Shown here: one piece after another, positions 8,844 through 17,818 of the stretch
Numbering within the stretch: position 1 is the first letter of the stretch
How the letters are laid out: every line of letters starts with the position of its first letter
Origin: Rhizobiaceae bacterium
GTDB lineage: Bacteria; Pseudomonadota; Alphaproteobacteria; Rhizobiales; Rhizobiaceae
DNA: 34,437 nucleotides
Reading direction: 5' to 3'
NCBI GenBank assembly: GCA_025458045.1
Contig: JALOTE010000013.1
Span: 1 to 34,437, forward strand
Notes under the pieces: generated by a model
Told to the model about the DNA's origin: nothing
Seen by the model: the letters and a program-made list of their open reading frames with translations, nothing else
Databases searched by the model: none
Translations under genes and position numbers: made by a program

Positions 8844-9362
8844 TCAGGCCCCGCCGCCCAGGGCCGTGACCGCGCGACGGTTCTGGTTCCAGCACGACGC
8901 ATCGTCGCACACGGCTACAGGGCGCTCCTTGCCATAGGAAATGGTGCGGATGCGGGCGGCGGCAACGCCTTGCGACGCAAGGAAATCGCGGGTCGCGGCA
9001 GCGCGCCGCGCGCCGAGCGCGATGTTGTATTCACGTGTGCCGCGCTCATCGGCGTGGCCTTCGACGGTGATCGAGTAGTTCGGATATTTGTTCAGCCACT
9101 GCGCCTGGCGGGCGAGTGTCGCCTGCGCGTCGGCGCGGATGGCAGACGAGTCGGTGTCGAAGAAGATGCGGTCGCCGACATTGACGGTGAAATCCTGCGG
9201 GGAACCCGGTGTCGCCGCGCCGGCACCCGCGCCGAGGCCAAGGTCGGCGGCATTGTTCGGCAGGGGCTTCTTGGCGCAACCGGCTACCGCCAATGCGGCA
9301 AACAATGCGATGAAGGCCGGGTTGCGGGCGAAGCGTGAAACGCGGATGACGGAAAGCTGCAT
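8844..9362 (-). CDS. pal: Peptidoglycan-associated lipoprotein Pal
   Basis: Pal is an outer-membrane lipoprotein that binds peptidoglycan and TolB and helps the outer membrane invaginate at division. The 172 residues start with a lipoprotein signal whose lipobox LAVAGC puts the lipidated Cys at 29. A Gly/Ala-rich linker follows. The OmpA-like domain contains FFDTDSSAIRADAQATL, the diaminopimelate-binding segment VEGHADERGTREYNIALGARRA and ISYGKERP. The ATG at 9362 has GAGG six bases before it. It is separated from tolB by 230 bp, so a separate promoter is likely. Confidence 0.97.
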   Translation of the reverse strand: MQLSVIRVSRFARNPAFIALFAALAVAGCAKKPLPNNAADLGLGAGAGAATPGSPQDFTVNVGDRIFFDTDSSAIRADAQATLARQAQWLNKYPNYSITVEGHADERGTREYNIALGARRAAATRDFLASQGVAAARIRTISYGKERPVAVCDDASCWNQNRRAVTALGGGA

Positions 9363-9592
9363 GGTGGTCCTCGTGGGAGTCCTTCTGGGCGGCCCGTTCA
9401 GGCCAGTCTTGGCGTCGGTTGCGGCACACTGATCGCGCCGCCGATGAAATGGTCTTTTAACCCTGACAGGCTTAACCGGCCCTTCACGATCATGGTTAAC
9501 CGATGGTCATTGCGTGTTCTGCGGCTTTGATCCTGCCCGCTGCTGGGCGGCAAATGCGGCCAAAGCGCGGCGCGGTCCCGTCGCGCCACGCC

Positions 9593-10966
9593 TCATTGCA
9601 GCAACGGTGACCACGCCGGGTCGGACGCGAAATTGGGCGTCGGGATGCGCTGCTCGTTGCGGCCGGACAGGTCGATCGAGTAGAGCCGCGCGCCGCCGGA
9701 ACCGGCCCCTTCCTTGAAGTACATCAGCACGCGGCCGTTCGGCGCCCATGTCGGCCCTTCAACGAGGAACCCCGTCGTCAGGATGCGCTCGCCCGAGCCG
9801 TCGGGCCGCATCACGCCGATGGCGAACTCGCCGCCTGTCTGCTTGGTGAACGCGATCAGATCGCCGCGCGGCGACCAGACGGGCGTCGAATAGGTGCCGG
9901 CACCGAACGAGATGCGGTTCTGGCCCGACCCGTCGGCGCCCATGACGTAGATTTGCGCCTTTCCCGCCCGGTCGGAGGTGAAGACAATCTGGCCGCCGTC
10001 AGGCGAGTAGGAAGGCGAAGTGTTGATCGAGTTCGAGTTTGTCAGCCGCTGCGTCGAGCGCGAGCGCAGATCGACGGCGAAAATGTCGGCATTGCCGTCA
10101 TCGCGATTGAGCGAAAGCACCACGCGTGCGCCATCGGGCGAGAATCGCGGCGCGAATGTCATGCCGGGGAAGTTGCCAAGCAACTCACGCTGGCCGGTTT
10201 CGATTTGCGAGAGATAGACCCGCGGCTCGCCAGACCCATAGGACATGTAGGTGATTTCCTGCCGGTTGGGCGAGAAGCGCGGCGTCAGCACAAGGTCATT
10301 GCCGTTTGTCAGGTATCGGACATTCGCGCCGTCCTGGTCCATGATCGCGAGCCGCTTGATGCGGGCGCTCTTCGGGCCGCTTTCATCGACGAACACCACG
10401 CGGCTGTCGAAATAGCCGTCCTCGCCTGTCAGCCGCTTGTAGATCGCGTCCGAGATGATGTGCGCCACGCGCCGCCAATTGCCTGCGTCCGTGGAGAACT
10501 GCTGGCCGTCGAGCTGTTGGCCCGCGAACGTGTCCCACAAACGGTATTCGGCGCGGATGCGTCCGCCCTCCTGCACAACGCGGCCTGTCACCAGCGCCTG
10601 CGCGTTCAGCACCGTCCAGCTCTGGAATTGCGGCGCGACATCCGGATTGCTGATCTGCTCGATGAAGGCCGCCTTGTCGATCGGCGAAAACAGGCCGGAG
10701 CGTTTCAGATTGGCCGCGATCACTTCCGTCACCTGCGCGCCGAGCCCGTCACTGGAAATCATGTCCGTGATGGCGATCGGCAGCGGCTGCACATTGCCAT
10801 CGGTGATGTCGATCTCGACCAGCGCGCGGGCGGGGGCGAGCGCCAGCGTCAGCGTGGCCGCAAGGCTTGCAGCCAGCAGGGCGGCCGCCCGCAGGACGGC
10901 GCGGATCGGGGTCGGAGCGCGGCGGTGAAGGGTCATGGCGATATTCACTTTCATAAGTTCAGGCAT
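9593..10966 (-). CDS. tolB: Tol-Pal system beta-propeller protein TolB
   Basis: TolB is a periplasmic protein that shuttles between Pal and TolA. From the ATG at 10966 it has 457 residues. The signal peptide has a long Ala/Leu core and is cleaved at about ARA-LVEIDI (48/49). The N-terminal alpha/beta domain ([22 protein letters not shown]) precedes the six-bladed propeller with repeated blade signatures such as [51 protein letters not shown] and [15 protein letters not shown] precedes this start and the gap to tolA is 20 bp. The ATG at 10936 is a possible alternative; a reading from 11035 would overlap tolA. Confidence 0.95.
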   Translation of the reverse strand: MPELMKVNIAMTLHRRAPTPIRAVLRAAALLAASLAATLTLALAPARALVEIDITDGNVQPLPIAITDMISSDGLGAQVTEVIAANLKRSGLFSPIDKAAFIEQISNPDVAPQFQSWTVLNAQALVTGRVVQEGGRIRAEYRLWDTFAGQQLDGQQFSTDAGNWRRVAHIISDAIYKRLTGEDGYFDSRVVFVDESGPKSARIKRLAIMDQDGANVRYLTNGNDLVLTPRFSPNRQEITYMSYGSGEPRVYLSQIETGQRELLGNFPGMTFAPRFSPDGARVVLSLNRDDGNADIFAVDLRSRSTQRLTNSNSINTSPSYSPDGGQIVFTSDRAGKAQIYVMGADGSGQNRISFGAGTYSTPVWSPRGDLIAFTKQTGGEFAIGVMRPDGSGERILTTGFLVEGPTWAPNGRVLMYFKEGAGSGGARLYSIDLSGRNEQRIPTPNFASDPAWSPLLQ

Positions 10967-10986
10967 GCAGCGTTCCGGCACATGCA

Positions 10987-12054
10987 TCAGCGGAACAATT
11001 GCGACGGATCGAAGTTGACGACGACATCCTGCCACGCGTCATATTTGTCGGCAGGCAGTTTGTAAGGCGAACAGACGATGACGGCACGGCGCGCCGAATC
11101 GGCAGCGGCGCGGCCGACGCCGTCATTGCCGCCACCGGACACGACTTCGGGCCGCCCTTCGATTTCGCCAGTCGGCGTCAGCCGCATCTTGACGGTGACG
11201 CGCAGGCCCTGTGCGTCGGCGACACCGAAAGGCGGGTTCCAGCATTTCTGGATTTGCTGGCGCAGCGCGTCCATCTCGGAGGCCGACAATGTGCTGCCGC
11301 CGGTCGTGCGTTCACCGCCGAGTGCGGCCTGATCGGTCGAGCGCTTTGCGCCGCCGCCGGACGCCTTTTCCTTGTTGAGAAGGGCCGCCACCTCGTCCTC
11401 GATGGATTTTTCCGGGTTGGTGGACGCAGTTTTCTTGGCAGGCTCCTTGGCCGGTTCCTGCTTGCGGTTCGGCGTTTCGGCAGTCTGCGGCTTCGGCGTG
11501 GAGGCTGTCGTCTCCTCAGTCTGCGGCTTGCGCTCCGGCCGCGCTTCCGGCACCGGAGCAACATCGGGCAGGGCCGCAACCTGCTGTTCGGCGGGCTCGG
11601 GCGTCACTTCCTCGCGCGGTTTGGGTTCCGGCGCCACTTCCGGTGTCGGCTCGGCGGCGGGCTTGGGCTCGGGTTCCGGCTCCACGGGGTCGGGCCGCTC
11701 GGGCGCTGGCTGCGGGGTGGGCGGCGCTTCGGGCGGCGCTTCCTGCGTCTTGGCGATCTGCTTTTCCTGCACGTCGGGCTGGACTTCGTTTTCGAGGTCG
11801 CGGTCCTGATCGCCCGCCTTTTCGGCGTCGGGAACAATGTCAGGCCGTGTCGTCGGCGTCGGCGCGGCGCGCTCCGCCTTGGGCGCGTCCTTCACGCCTT
11901 CCTGGATCTGCGTGATTTCCTCGATCGACACGAGATCGATCGGCAGGGCTTCCACATCGGCCACCTGCATGGGCTTGGGCGCCGACAGGCTGACCAGCCC
12001 GAAGCCGATCACCGCCGCATGCATGACAACCGATGAGGTGAGACCCGTTTTCAT
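10987..12054 (-). CDS. tolA: Cell-envelope integrity protein TolA
   Basis: TolA bridges the inner-membrane TolQR motor to Pal and TolB. From the ATG at 12054 (MKTGLTSS) it has 355 residues. One N-terminal membrane segment ([17 protein letters not shown]) is followed by a long central domain that is strikingly rich in Pro and Glu, and then by a C-terminal domain with [31 protein letters not shown] and a C-terminal FDPSQLFR. The central domain looks like the rigid proline-rich spacer of TonB rather than the Ala/Lys helix of E. coli TolA. The start lies 16 bp after the tolR stop; a reading from 12126 would overlap tolR. Confidence 0.93.
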   Translation of the reverse strand: MKTGLTSSVVMHAAVIGFGLVSLSAPKPMQVADVEALPIDLVSIEEITQIQEGVKDAPKAERAAPTPTTRPDIVPDAEKAGDQDRDLENEVQPDVQEKQIAKTQEAPPEAPPTPQPAPERPDPVEPEPEPKPAAEPTPEVAPEPKPREEVTPEPAEQQVAALPDVAPVPEARPERKPQTEETTASTPKPQTAETPNRKQEPAKEPAKKTASTNPEKSIEDEVAALLNKEKASGGGAKRSTDQAALGGERTTGGSTLSASEMDALRQQIQKCWNPPFGVADAQGLRVTVKMRLTPTGEIEGRPEVVSGGGNDGVGRAAADSARRAVIVCSPYKLPADKYDAWQDVVVNFDPSQLFR

Positions 12055-12070
12055 GGCGCGCCGCGCGGCC

Positions 12071-12526
12071 TTAGCCGCCTTGCTCCTGCAACGAGACGAG
12101 GCCGATATTCTTGAAGCCCGCGGCATTCAGGCGGCCCATCACGCGCAGCACCGTGCCATAATCGGCCGTCTGGTCGCCGCGCACGAAAATGCGCTCCTCA
12201 TAGCCGGTCTTGGCGATGGCTTCGAGCCGCGGCACGATCTCTTCCAGCGCCACCTCGGTTTCCTGCAGGAACACGCGGCCCTCGGGGTTGATCGACACGG
12301 TGATCGGCTGCGTCTGCGCATTCATCTCGCGCGCCTGCGTCTCTGGCAGGTCCACCGGCACGCCCACGGTGAGGAGAGGTGCGGCGACCATGAAGATGAT
12401 GAGCAGCACCAGCATCACGTCGACGAAGGGCGTGACGTTGATCTCGGAGATGAGGGCGCCCTTGCGGGCCCTGCGCCCGTTGCGTCGCGAATAGCCCTGT
12501 GATCCGCTTGGCGAAGCCATGCCCAT
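12071..12526 (-). CDS. tolR: Tol-Pal protein TolR (ExbD family)
   Basis: TolR is the inner-membrane proton-motor partner of TolQ. The 151 residues have a short basic cytoplasmic N-terminus, the ExbD/TolR signature ISEINVTPFVDVMLVLLIIF with the proton-carrying aspartate at about 36, a single membrane segment (about 34-53) and a periplasmic domain. The gene follows tolQ after 14 bp with an AAGGGA ribosome site. MGM leaves two adjacent possible starts (12526 or 12520). Confidence 0.96.
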   Translation of the reverse strand: MGMASPSGSQGYSRRNGRRARKGALISEINVTPFVDVMLVLLIIFMVAAPLLTVGVPVDLPETQAREMNAQTQPITVSINPEGRVFLQETEVALEEIVPRLEAIAKTGYEERIFVRGDQTADYGTVLRVMGRLNAAGFKNIGLVSLQEQGG

Positions 12527-12540
12527 GCGTGCGTTTCCCT

Positions 12541-13254
12541 TCAGGCGGCCTGTTTGGCGCTGCGCTCATCAAGCTGGCGCGACAGGATGGCGGAAAACTC
12601 GTCGGCAAAGCCTTCCAGCCGCGCCGACAGTTTGGAGGCGTCACCTGACAATTTGTTGTAGGCGATGGTTGCCGGAATGGCGGCGAGCAAGCCGATGGCG
12701 GTGGCAAGCAGCGCTTCCGCAATGCCGGGCGCGACAACTGCAAGATTGGTCGATTTGGAACCGGCGATCGCCTGAAATGATGTCATGATGCCGATGACCG
12801 TGCCGAACAGGCCTATGAACGGCGCACCCGAGCCGACGGACGCGAGAAAGCCGAGCCGGCTTTCCACGCCCTCCATCTCGCGGGCAATGGCGAGGTCCAT
12901 CGCCCGGTCGATGCGGGTTTGCAGCGAATGCGGCGATTTCGCACCCCGCTCGAAGCTCTTCTTCCATTCGCGCATGGCGGCCATGAACACCGCGCCCATG
13001 CCGCTTGTCTTCTTTTCGGCGAGCGCGCGGTAGAGTTCTTCGAGGGATTGGCCGGACCAGAATACTTCCTCGAACCGGTCCATCGCCTTGCGGATGCGGC
13101 CCATGGCGATCATCTTGTCGATGACGATGGCCCAGGTCCAGACCGAGGCGAGCACAAGGCCGATCATCACCAGCTTGACGATGAGGCCTGCCTGCATGAA
13201 CAGGGCCCAAAGTGAATACTGCCCTTCGGGCGCTGCAAGAGCGATCTGCTCCAT
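12541..13254 (-). CDS. tolQ: Tol-Pal protein TolQ (ExbB/MotA family)
   Basis: TolQ is the stator-like inner-membrane channel of the Tol motor. From the ATG at 13254 (MEQIALAAP) it has 237 residues. Membrane segments lie at about 22-44, 136-158 and 171-195. The family segment APFIGLFGTVIGIMTSFQAI and the last helix with ALLATAIGLLAAIPATIAYN are intact. The reading frame continues to 13326 but without a ribosome site; the chosen start matches the usual TolQ N-terminus. It heads tolQ-tolR-tolA-tolB, all closely spaced. A 254-bp leader separates it from ybgC and carries an inverted repeat at 13333-13362. Confidence 0.96.
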   Translation of the reverse strand: MEQIALAAPEGQYSLWALFMQAGLIVKLVMIGLVLASVWTWAIVIDKMIAMGRIRKAMDRFEEVFWSGQSLEELYRALAEKKTSGMGAVFMAAMREWKKSFERGAKSPHSLQTRIDRAMDLAIAREMEGVESRLGFLASVGSGAPFIGLFGTVIGIMTSFQAIAGSKSTNLAVVAPGIAEALLATAIGLLAAIPATIAYNKLSGDASKLSARLEGFADEFSAILSRQLDERSAKQAA

Positions 13255-13332
13255 GGTTGACCTGTCCCACTGAAAGAGTTGCCGCAGCGTCTGCCGCGGC
13301 CGGTGCGGCGTCCGCCTGCCGCACATCCGGGC

Positions 13333-13362
13333 TCATCGTTTGCAAATTTGGTTAAACGATGA
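13333..13362. promoter_or_regulatory. 9-bp perfect inverted repeat in the tolQ leader
   Basis: TCATCGTTT (13333-13341) and AAACGATGA (13354-13362) are exact reverse complements around a 12-bp AT-rich spacer (GCAAATTTGGTT). The site begins 79 bp before the tolQ ATG. It could be an operator for a dimeric regulator of the tol operon or a transcript hairpin. No regulator is identified. Confidence 0.45.
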
Positions 13363-13508
13363 CGCGAACGGTGCGGCTCTTTTCCTTGCATGAACCTTGC
13401 CGCGTTATGGTTACCAAGTGCTGAACAAAGCCTCCGGCGATGATGCGGTGCGGCAGAAAGTCGGCCGGGGAAATACGACATCCGTGTTGCTGGCGGTGTC
13501 TCGCCGGT

Positions 13509-13967
13509 TCAACCCTGACGCATCAAGCGCGCCGCCCAGTCCTTCGGGAAGCGCCGCGGCCGCCCTTGCGGCGTGACGATCACCGCCTCGACGCGCGCCT
13601 TGAGCAGGGGAATTTCGTCACGCCGCACGGTTTGCGCCATGAGAATGCGTGCGCCCGACACCTCTTCGACGCGCGTTTCGACGGTGATGATGTCATCCAT
13701 GCGGGCGGGTGCGAGAAAATCGATTTCCATGCGGCGCACCACCCAGACCAATGGTTCATGGCGCTCGCCGGAGGCAAGCGCCGTGTGTTCGATGCCGGCA
13801 AGCCGCAGATAATCCGTCCGGCCACGCTCCAGAAACTCCAGATAGCGGGCATGATAGACAAAGCCCGAGAAATCCGTGTCGGCGTAATAAACGCGCGCGC
13901 GAAACGCATGGCCCTGACCTGTAAGCGTGCCCGAAAGTCCCGCCTGTTCACCATGTTCGCCTGTCAC
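13509..13967 (-). CDS. ybgC: Tol-Pal-associated acyl-CoA thioesterase
   Basis: This is a hot-dog fold thioesterase that hydrolyses acyl-CoA and is usually the first gene of tol-pal clusters. The family signature RVYYADTDFSGFVYHARYLEFLERGRTDYL is visible as two consecutive pieces, with the catalytic aspartate at about residue 32. A GTG at 13967 gives 152 residues and the N-terminus expected for alphaproteobacterial YbgC (TGEHGEQAGLSGTL). It has a GGCGGGG-type site before it and leaves 65 bp to the divergent GH5 gene. The longer ATG reading from 14048 would overlap the start of that gene. It is upstream of tolQ by 254 bp. Confidence 0.9.
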   Translation of the reverse strand: MTGEHGEQAGLSGTLTGQGHAFRARVYYADTDFSGFVYHARYLEFLERGRTDYLRLAGIEHTALASGERHEPLVWVVRRMEIDFLAPARMDDIITVETRVEEVSGARILMAQTVRRDEIPLLKARVEAVIVTPQGRPRRFPKDWAARLMRQG

Positions 13968-14032
13968 GCGCCGCCCCGCCTTCCGCCACCCTGTCCGTTT
14001 TGGCACAATAACGGCGCTCAAGGACACCGCCA

Positions 14033-15283
14033 ATGCCGCGCATCGCACTCTTTCCGACAGTTGCCGCCATGCTGGCCGCCCTGGTGGCGACCGTGCCGGT
14101 CATCGCTTCGCAACCGTCGCGCGCGGCCGATCTGCCGTCCTTCACGCGCGGCGTCTCGATGGAACTGTGGACGAGCTGGCCTGCGCCCGCCGACTGGGGC
14201 GACGCGGCAAAGCTGTTTCCCTTCCCTGAGTGGCGGCGAACGGTGACGGCCGACGATCTTGCGGCGTTGAAAGCCAAAGGGCTGGATTTCGTCCGCATGC
14301 CGGTGGACCCGGGCGTGTTCGTCGCGCCCGCGGCCGCGCCACACCAGGACCGCCTGCTCGTCGAGATCGACAGCGCGGTGGCGCTCATCCGCGACGCCGG
14401 GCTGAACGTGATTGTCGATCTCCACACCATTCCCGGCGGCGACGCACGCCCGGCAACGATTGAGACCGTCACCGCCGATGACGAGGCTTTTGCCCGCTAC
14501 ACGGACAAGGCGGCGATGCTGGCGCGGCGCTTGAACGGCCGCAATGGCGTGGCGCTCGAACTGATCAACGAACCGGTGATGGATTGCGAGACGGGCGAGG
14601 CGCGCTGGCCTGCCATGATGGACCGCCTGCACGCGGCGGCGCGCGATGCTGCGCCCGACCTGCCGCTCGTCGTCACGGGGGCCTGCTGGGGCGGGCCGGA
14701 GCAGCTTGCGGCATTGACCCCCAAAGTGACTTCCGACCCGCTGACGCTGTTTTCATTCCACTCCTACGCGCCGTTCCTGTTGACACATCAAGGCGCGACT
14801 TGGGCGGGCGACTTCATCCCGCATGTCACCGGCATCCCTTTCCCGCCCGACCGCTACGGCAAAACCGGGCTGAGAACCGCTGTCAACGGCGTGAAAGAAC
14901 GGATGAAACGCGATGCGCCGACGGCGCGTGTGCCCGGGCTTCTGTCCTACCTCGATGAACTGGTGGCCGAGATCGACACGCCGGCGGAACTGGAAGCCGT
15001 GATGGCCAAACCCATGGATGCGGCGGTTGCGTTCGCGGCGGTGAATGCCATCGCGCCGTCGCGCATCCTGATGGGCGAGTTCGGCATGATCCGCCAGGAA
15101 TGGGGCAACGCTTACGTGCTGCCGGATGAATGGCGCGTCGATTACATCCGCGCCAAGCGCGCCCTCGCCGAAGAGCGCGGCTTTGGTTGGGCGATTTGGG
15201 GCTATTCCGGTGCCTTCGGCGTGGAACAGGGCTTCGGCGGTGAACGCCTGAGCGATGATGTGCTGGGTCGCGTGCTGCGGTGA
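14033..15283 (+). CDS. Secreted glycoside hydrolase family 5 (endoglucanase-like)
   Basis: The protein has 416 residues. A signal peptide (hydrophobic core AAMLAALVATVPVIAS) is cleaved near residues 30-32, so it acts outside the cytoplasm. The GH5 TIM barrel shows DFVRMPVDPG, LNVIVDLHTIPGG, the acid/base glutamate in LELINEP (Glu180), FSFHSYAPF and the nucleophile in ILMGEFGM (Glu349). No carbohydrate-binding module is present. The ATG at 14033 follows AAGGA with 8-bp spacing. Its only near neighbour is the divergent ybgC. Similar single-domain GH5 enzymes trim endogenous cellulose or exopolysaccharide, so a role in the cell's own polysaccharide is possible, but the substrate cannot be read from the sequence. 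Confidence 0.85.
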   Translation: MPRIALFPTVAAMLAALVATVPVIASQPSRAADLPSFTRGVSMELWTSWPAPADWGDAAKLFPFPEWRRTVTADDLAALKAKGLDFVRMPVDPGVFVAPAAAPHQDRLLVEIDSAVALIRDAGLNVIVDLHTIPGGDARPATIETVTADDEAFARYTDKAAMLARRLNGRNGVALELINEPVMDCETGEARWPAMMDRLHAAARDAAPDLPLVVTGACWGGPEQLAALTPKVTSDPLTLFSFHSYAPFLLTHQGATWAGDFIPHVTGIPFPPDRYGKTGLRTAVNGVKERMKRDAPTARVPGLLSYLDELVAEIDTPAELEAVMAKPMDAAVAFAAVNAIAPSRILMGEFGMIRQEWGNAYVLPDEWRVDYIRAKRALAEERGFGWAIWGYSGAFGVEQGFGGERLSDDVLGRVLR

Positions 15284-15384
15284 GTTTGCACCGCCGGGCA
15301 GGATGTCGCTGCGTCAGACCGGTGCGATCGTTCAAATTGCCAGCAGACCAAGAGCACTTTGTTCAGATTCAACTGGCATGATTT

Positions 15385-16698
15385 GTGAACGATCAGACGG
15401 CGAACTACGCCACCTGGATGAACACACCGCAAAATCGAAACCCCATGCGCCACGCAGTCCGTCTCCACCTCGACACAATCTGCAACCGCTTCCGCAAGGA
15501 TCGTTCAGGACAGTTCAGCCTTGCCGCGGTCGCCGCCATGCCGATGCTGCTGGTTGCCACGGGCATCGCGGTGGACCTTGCAGGTCAGTCGAACAAGCGT
15601 TTCGAGTTGCAGAACATAATGGACAGCGCCGTTCTCGCCGGAGCGGCTTTGGACACGGACAGTGACGCTGCGCGCAAGCGCGAGGCGCGCAACGTGTTTG
15701 AAGGTGCCCTTGTCGGTGCAGGCATCAATGTCGCCGCGGTGACAGCGGATTTCGACATTCTGGATGACAATGTGGTGAACGGCGCGGCCCGGATGGACGT
15801 GGCGCTGAGCTTTGCCAAGATGATCTATCCGAACTCCGCTCATGTGAGGGTGGAATAGCAAGCCGAATATGTCCCGCCTGTGCCGCCGCGCGGCGGCGGC
15901 TGCGTGCATGTTCTGGCCAATGTCGGCCAGGCGCTGTTGCTGAACTCCGGCGCGAAGAACGATGCGCCGGGCTGCGCGATCAATGTCCATTCGACGCAGA
16001 ACCCGGCCTTCATCATCAACGCCGGTGTTGATCTCAATCTGGCGAAGCTGTGCGTGCGCGGCACGCAGTTCATCCGCAATGGCGGCACGCTCACCAATCT
16101 TGAGACGGGCTGCGCCGTGCCGGCGGATCCCTTGGCGGGCGTCATTCCGGAGCCGGCCGTGCCGTCAGGCTGCGTCACCTCAGGCGTGTACAACCCCGGC
16201 GCGCATGTGCTCAATCCCGGCGTTCATTGCGCCCCGACATTCAACGGAAGTTCGACAATCACTTTCCGCCCCGGCCTGCACATCATCAGGGGGCGGATGA
16301 TCGTCAATTCCGGCTCGACCATCATTGCCGACGGCGTGACGTTCTATTTCCCCGACACAGACAGTGAACTGCGCGCCAATGGCGCGCTGACCATGCGGGC
16401 GAACGCGCCAGAGTCGGGGCCCTACGCCAACATCCTGATGTTCGAGAAAACATCCGACGCCGCCAACAACAGCCGCAAGCGCCAATACATCTTCAATGGA
16501 TCGAATGGCGAAGAGTTGCAGGGCGTCATCTACTTGCCAAACCGGGATGTCACCTACAATTCGACAACCAATGTGTCTGGCAACAAGACAACGATTGTTG
16601 TCAACACGATGATCGTGAACTCGGCCAACTGGAAACTAAAGGGGGCTGGAGGAGCGGCGGCCGGCTCGGCCGGACAGACCGCCCGTCTCCGGCGCTGA
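15385..16698 (+). pseudogene. TadG-like Flp pilus assembly protein interrupted by an in-frame amber codon
   Basis: Two open stretches, 15385-15858 and 15880-16698, lie in the same frame and are separated only by one TAG at 15856-15858 and seven sense codons. The first encodes a Tad-type N-terminus: RFRKDRSGQFSLAAVAAMP, a membrane helix, and NKRFELQNIMDSAVLAGAAL. The second continues with CVHVLANVGQALLLNSGAKN, IYLPNRDVTYNSTTN and VVNTMIVNSANWKLK, features of the long TadG-related pilus proteins of Rhizobiales. Read through, the product would have 437 residues. The C-terminal half has no good start of its own: an in-frame GTG at 15880 lacks a ribosome site. Start choice is uncertain (GTG 15385, ATG 15418 or ATG 15445). 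The alternatives are a recent nonsense mutation, a sequencing error or readthrough. Confidence 0.75.
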
Positions 16699-16716
16699 GG
16701 AGCTCCCGGGCGCAGA

Positions 16717-17604
16717 TCAAATTCCGCGCGCCTCGATCTGCGCCATCACCGGGTTGGATTGTTCCAGCGCGATGCGGAGTTTGCTGAGCGCCCGGCTTTC
16801 GATCTGGCGCACGCGCTCCTTGGAGATGCCGAGGCGCTCGCCCAAATGTTCCAGCGTCGCGGACTCTTCCGCCAGCCGCCGCTCCCGGATGATGCTCAAT
16901 TCGCGCGCGTTCAGCGTTTTCAGCGCGGCCTTGAGCCAGCTGGTGCGGCGCTCGCCATCAATCAGTTCTGTGGCGATTTCGTCGGGCAGCGGGCGGTCAT
17001 CCACCAGGAAGTCCTGCCGCTCGGTCGTGGCATTGCCGTCATCCATCACCGGCGCGTTGAGCGATGAGTCAGGCGAAGACAGGCGGGAGTCCATCCGTGC
17101 CACATCCTCGACCGTCACCCGCAGCGCGGTGGCGATTTCGGTGTACATCGTCGCCTGATCTGTCTGCTCCACGCCCCGGTTGATGCGGGCACGCAAACGG
17201 CGGAGGTTGAAGAACAAGGCCTTTTGGGCGGACGAGGTGCCGCCGCGCACAATCGACCAGTTGCGCAGGATGTAATCCTGGATCGAGGCGCGGATCCACC
17301 ACGTCGCATAGGTCGAGAAGCGCACTTCGCGATCCGGCTCGAAACGGGCCGCCGCCTCCAGCAATCCGACATGGCCTTCCTGGATGAGATCGGCCGAGGA
17401 CAGGCCGTAGTGGCGGAACTTCGCCGCCATCGAGATCACGAGGCGCATATGCGCGGTCGTGATCTTGTTCAGGGCGTCCTGATCCTTGCTGTCACGCCAG
17501 CGCAGGGCCAGTTGATGCTCCTCGTCACGCTCCAGATAGGGGGCGCGCATGGCCGCCCGGATCATGCCATTGTCGGTTGCTGTCTTGAGAACGGCCCTGC
17601 CCAT
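16717..17604 (-). CDS. rpoH: RNA polymerase sigma-32 factor (heat shock)
   Basis: The 295 residues match alternative sigma factors of the RpoH group. Region 2 has HMRLVISMAAKFRHYGLSSADLIQEGHVGLLEAAARFEP and VRFSTYATWWIRASIQDYILRNWSIVR (given here in two parts). The RpoH box QKALFFNLR (127-135) separates it from primary sigma factors. Region 4 ends with a helix-turn-helix, LGISKERVRQIESRALSKLR. The ATG at 17604 follows GGGAGA at good spacing; a frame open to 17745 has no such site. Many Rhizobiales have two rpoH genes and I cannot say which one this is. Its 3' end faces the TadG-like gene with only 18 bp between. Confidence 0.92.
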   Translation of the reverse strand: MGRAVLKTATDNGMIRAAMRAPYLERDEEHQLALRWRDSKDQDALNKITTAHMRLVISMAAKFRHYGLSSADLIQEGHVGLLEAAARFEPDREVRFSTYATWWIRASIQDYILRNWSIVRGGTSSAQKALFFNLRRLRARINRGVEQTDQATMYTEIATALRVTVEDVARMDSRLSSPDSSLNAPVMDDGNATTERQDFLVDDRPLPDEIATELIDGERRTSWLKAALKTLNARELSIIRERRLAEESATLEHLGERLGISKERVRQIESRALSKLRIALEQSNPVMAQIEARGI

Positions 17605-17770
17605 GTGCACTCTCCCGTTTAACGCGTTTCGCCGGCAGAGGCCGGTGCCGGACGCGACGCTCCAGGAGAGGCCGCATATCCGGCACTGCACTGCGTGACA
17701 TGCAGATGTTACGGGGTGCGCGTGCCGGTGGATCACAACCGGCAAAGATCAAGTGTTGAAAAAAGAAAAA

Positions 17771-17789
17771 CCCGGCCGCTTGGGCCGGG
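17771..17789 (-). terminator. Rho-independent terminator of carD
   Basis: On the minus strand CCCGGCC, a 5-nt loop and GGCCGGG are followed by TTTTTCTTTTTTC. It sits 29 bp past the carD stop and separates carD from rpoH. Confidence 0.9.
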
Positions 17790-17818
17790 CTTCTCGTGAT
17801 CAATTCCGCGTGAGCGGC

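Noticed and set aside
9457-9499. Three TTAACC half-sites upstream of pal as a CtrA site
   Set aside because: Spacings between the TTAA elements are 11 bp or more, not the 7 bp of a full CtrA box.
9569-9587. GGCGCG...CGCGCC hairpin as tolB terminator
   Set aside because: No T-run follows on the minus strand, and such short GC arms are frequent by chance here.
15880-16698. Second half of the TadG-like gene as an independent gene
   Set aside because: Its only in-frame start is a GTG without a ribosome site, and it lacks a signal or membrane segment that the first half supplies.
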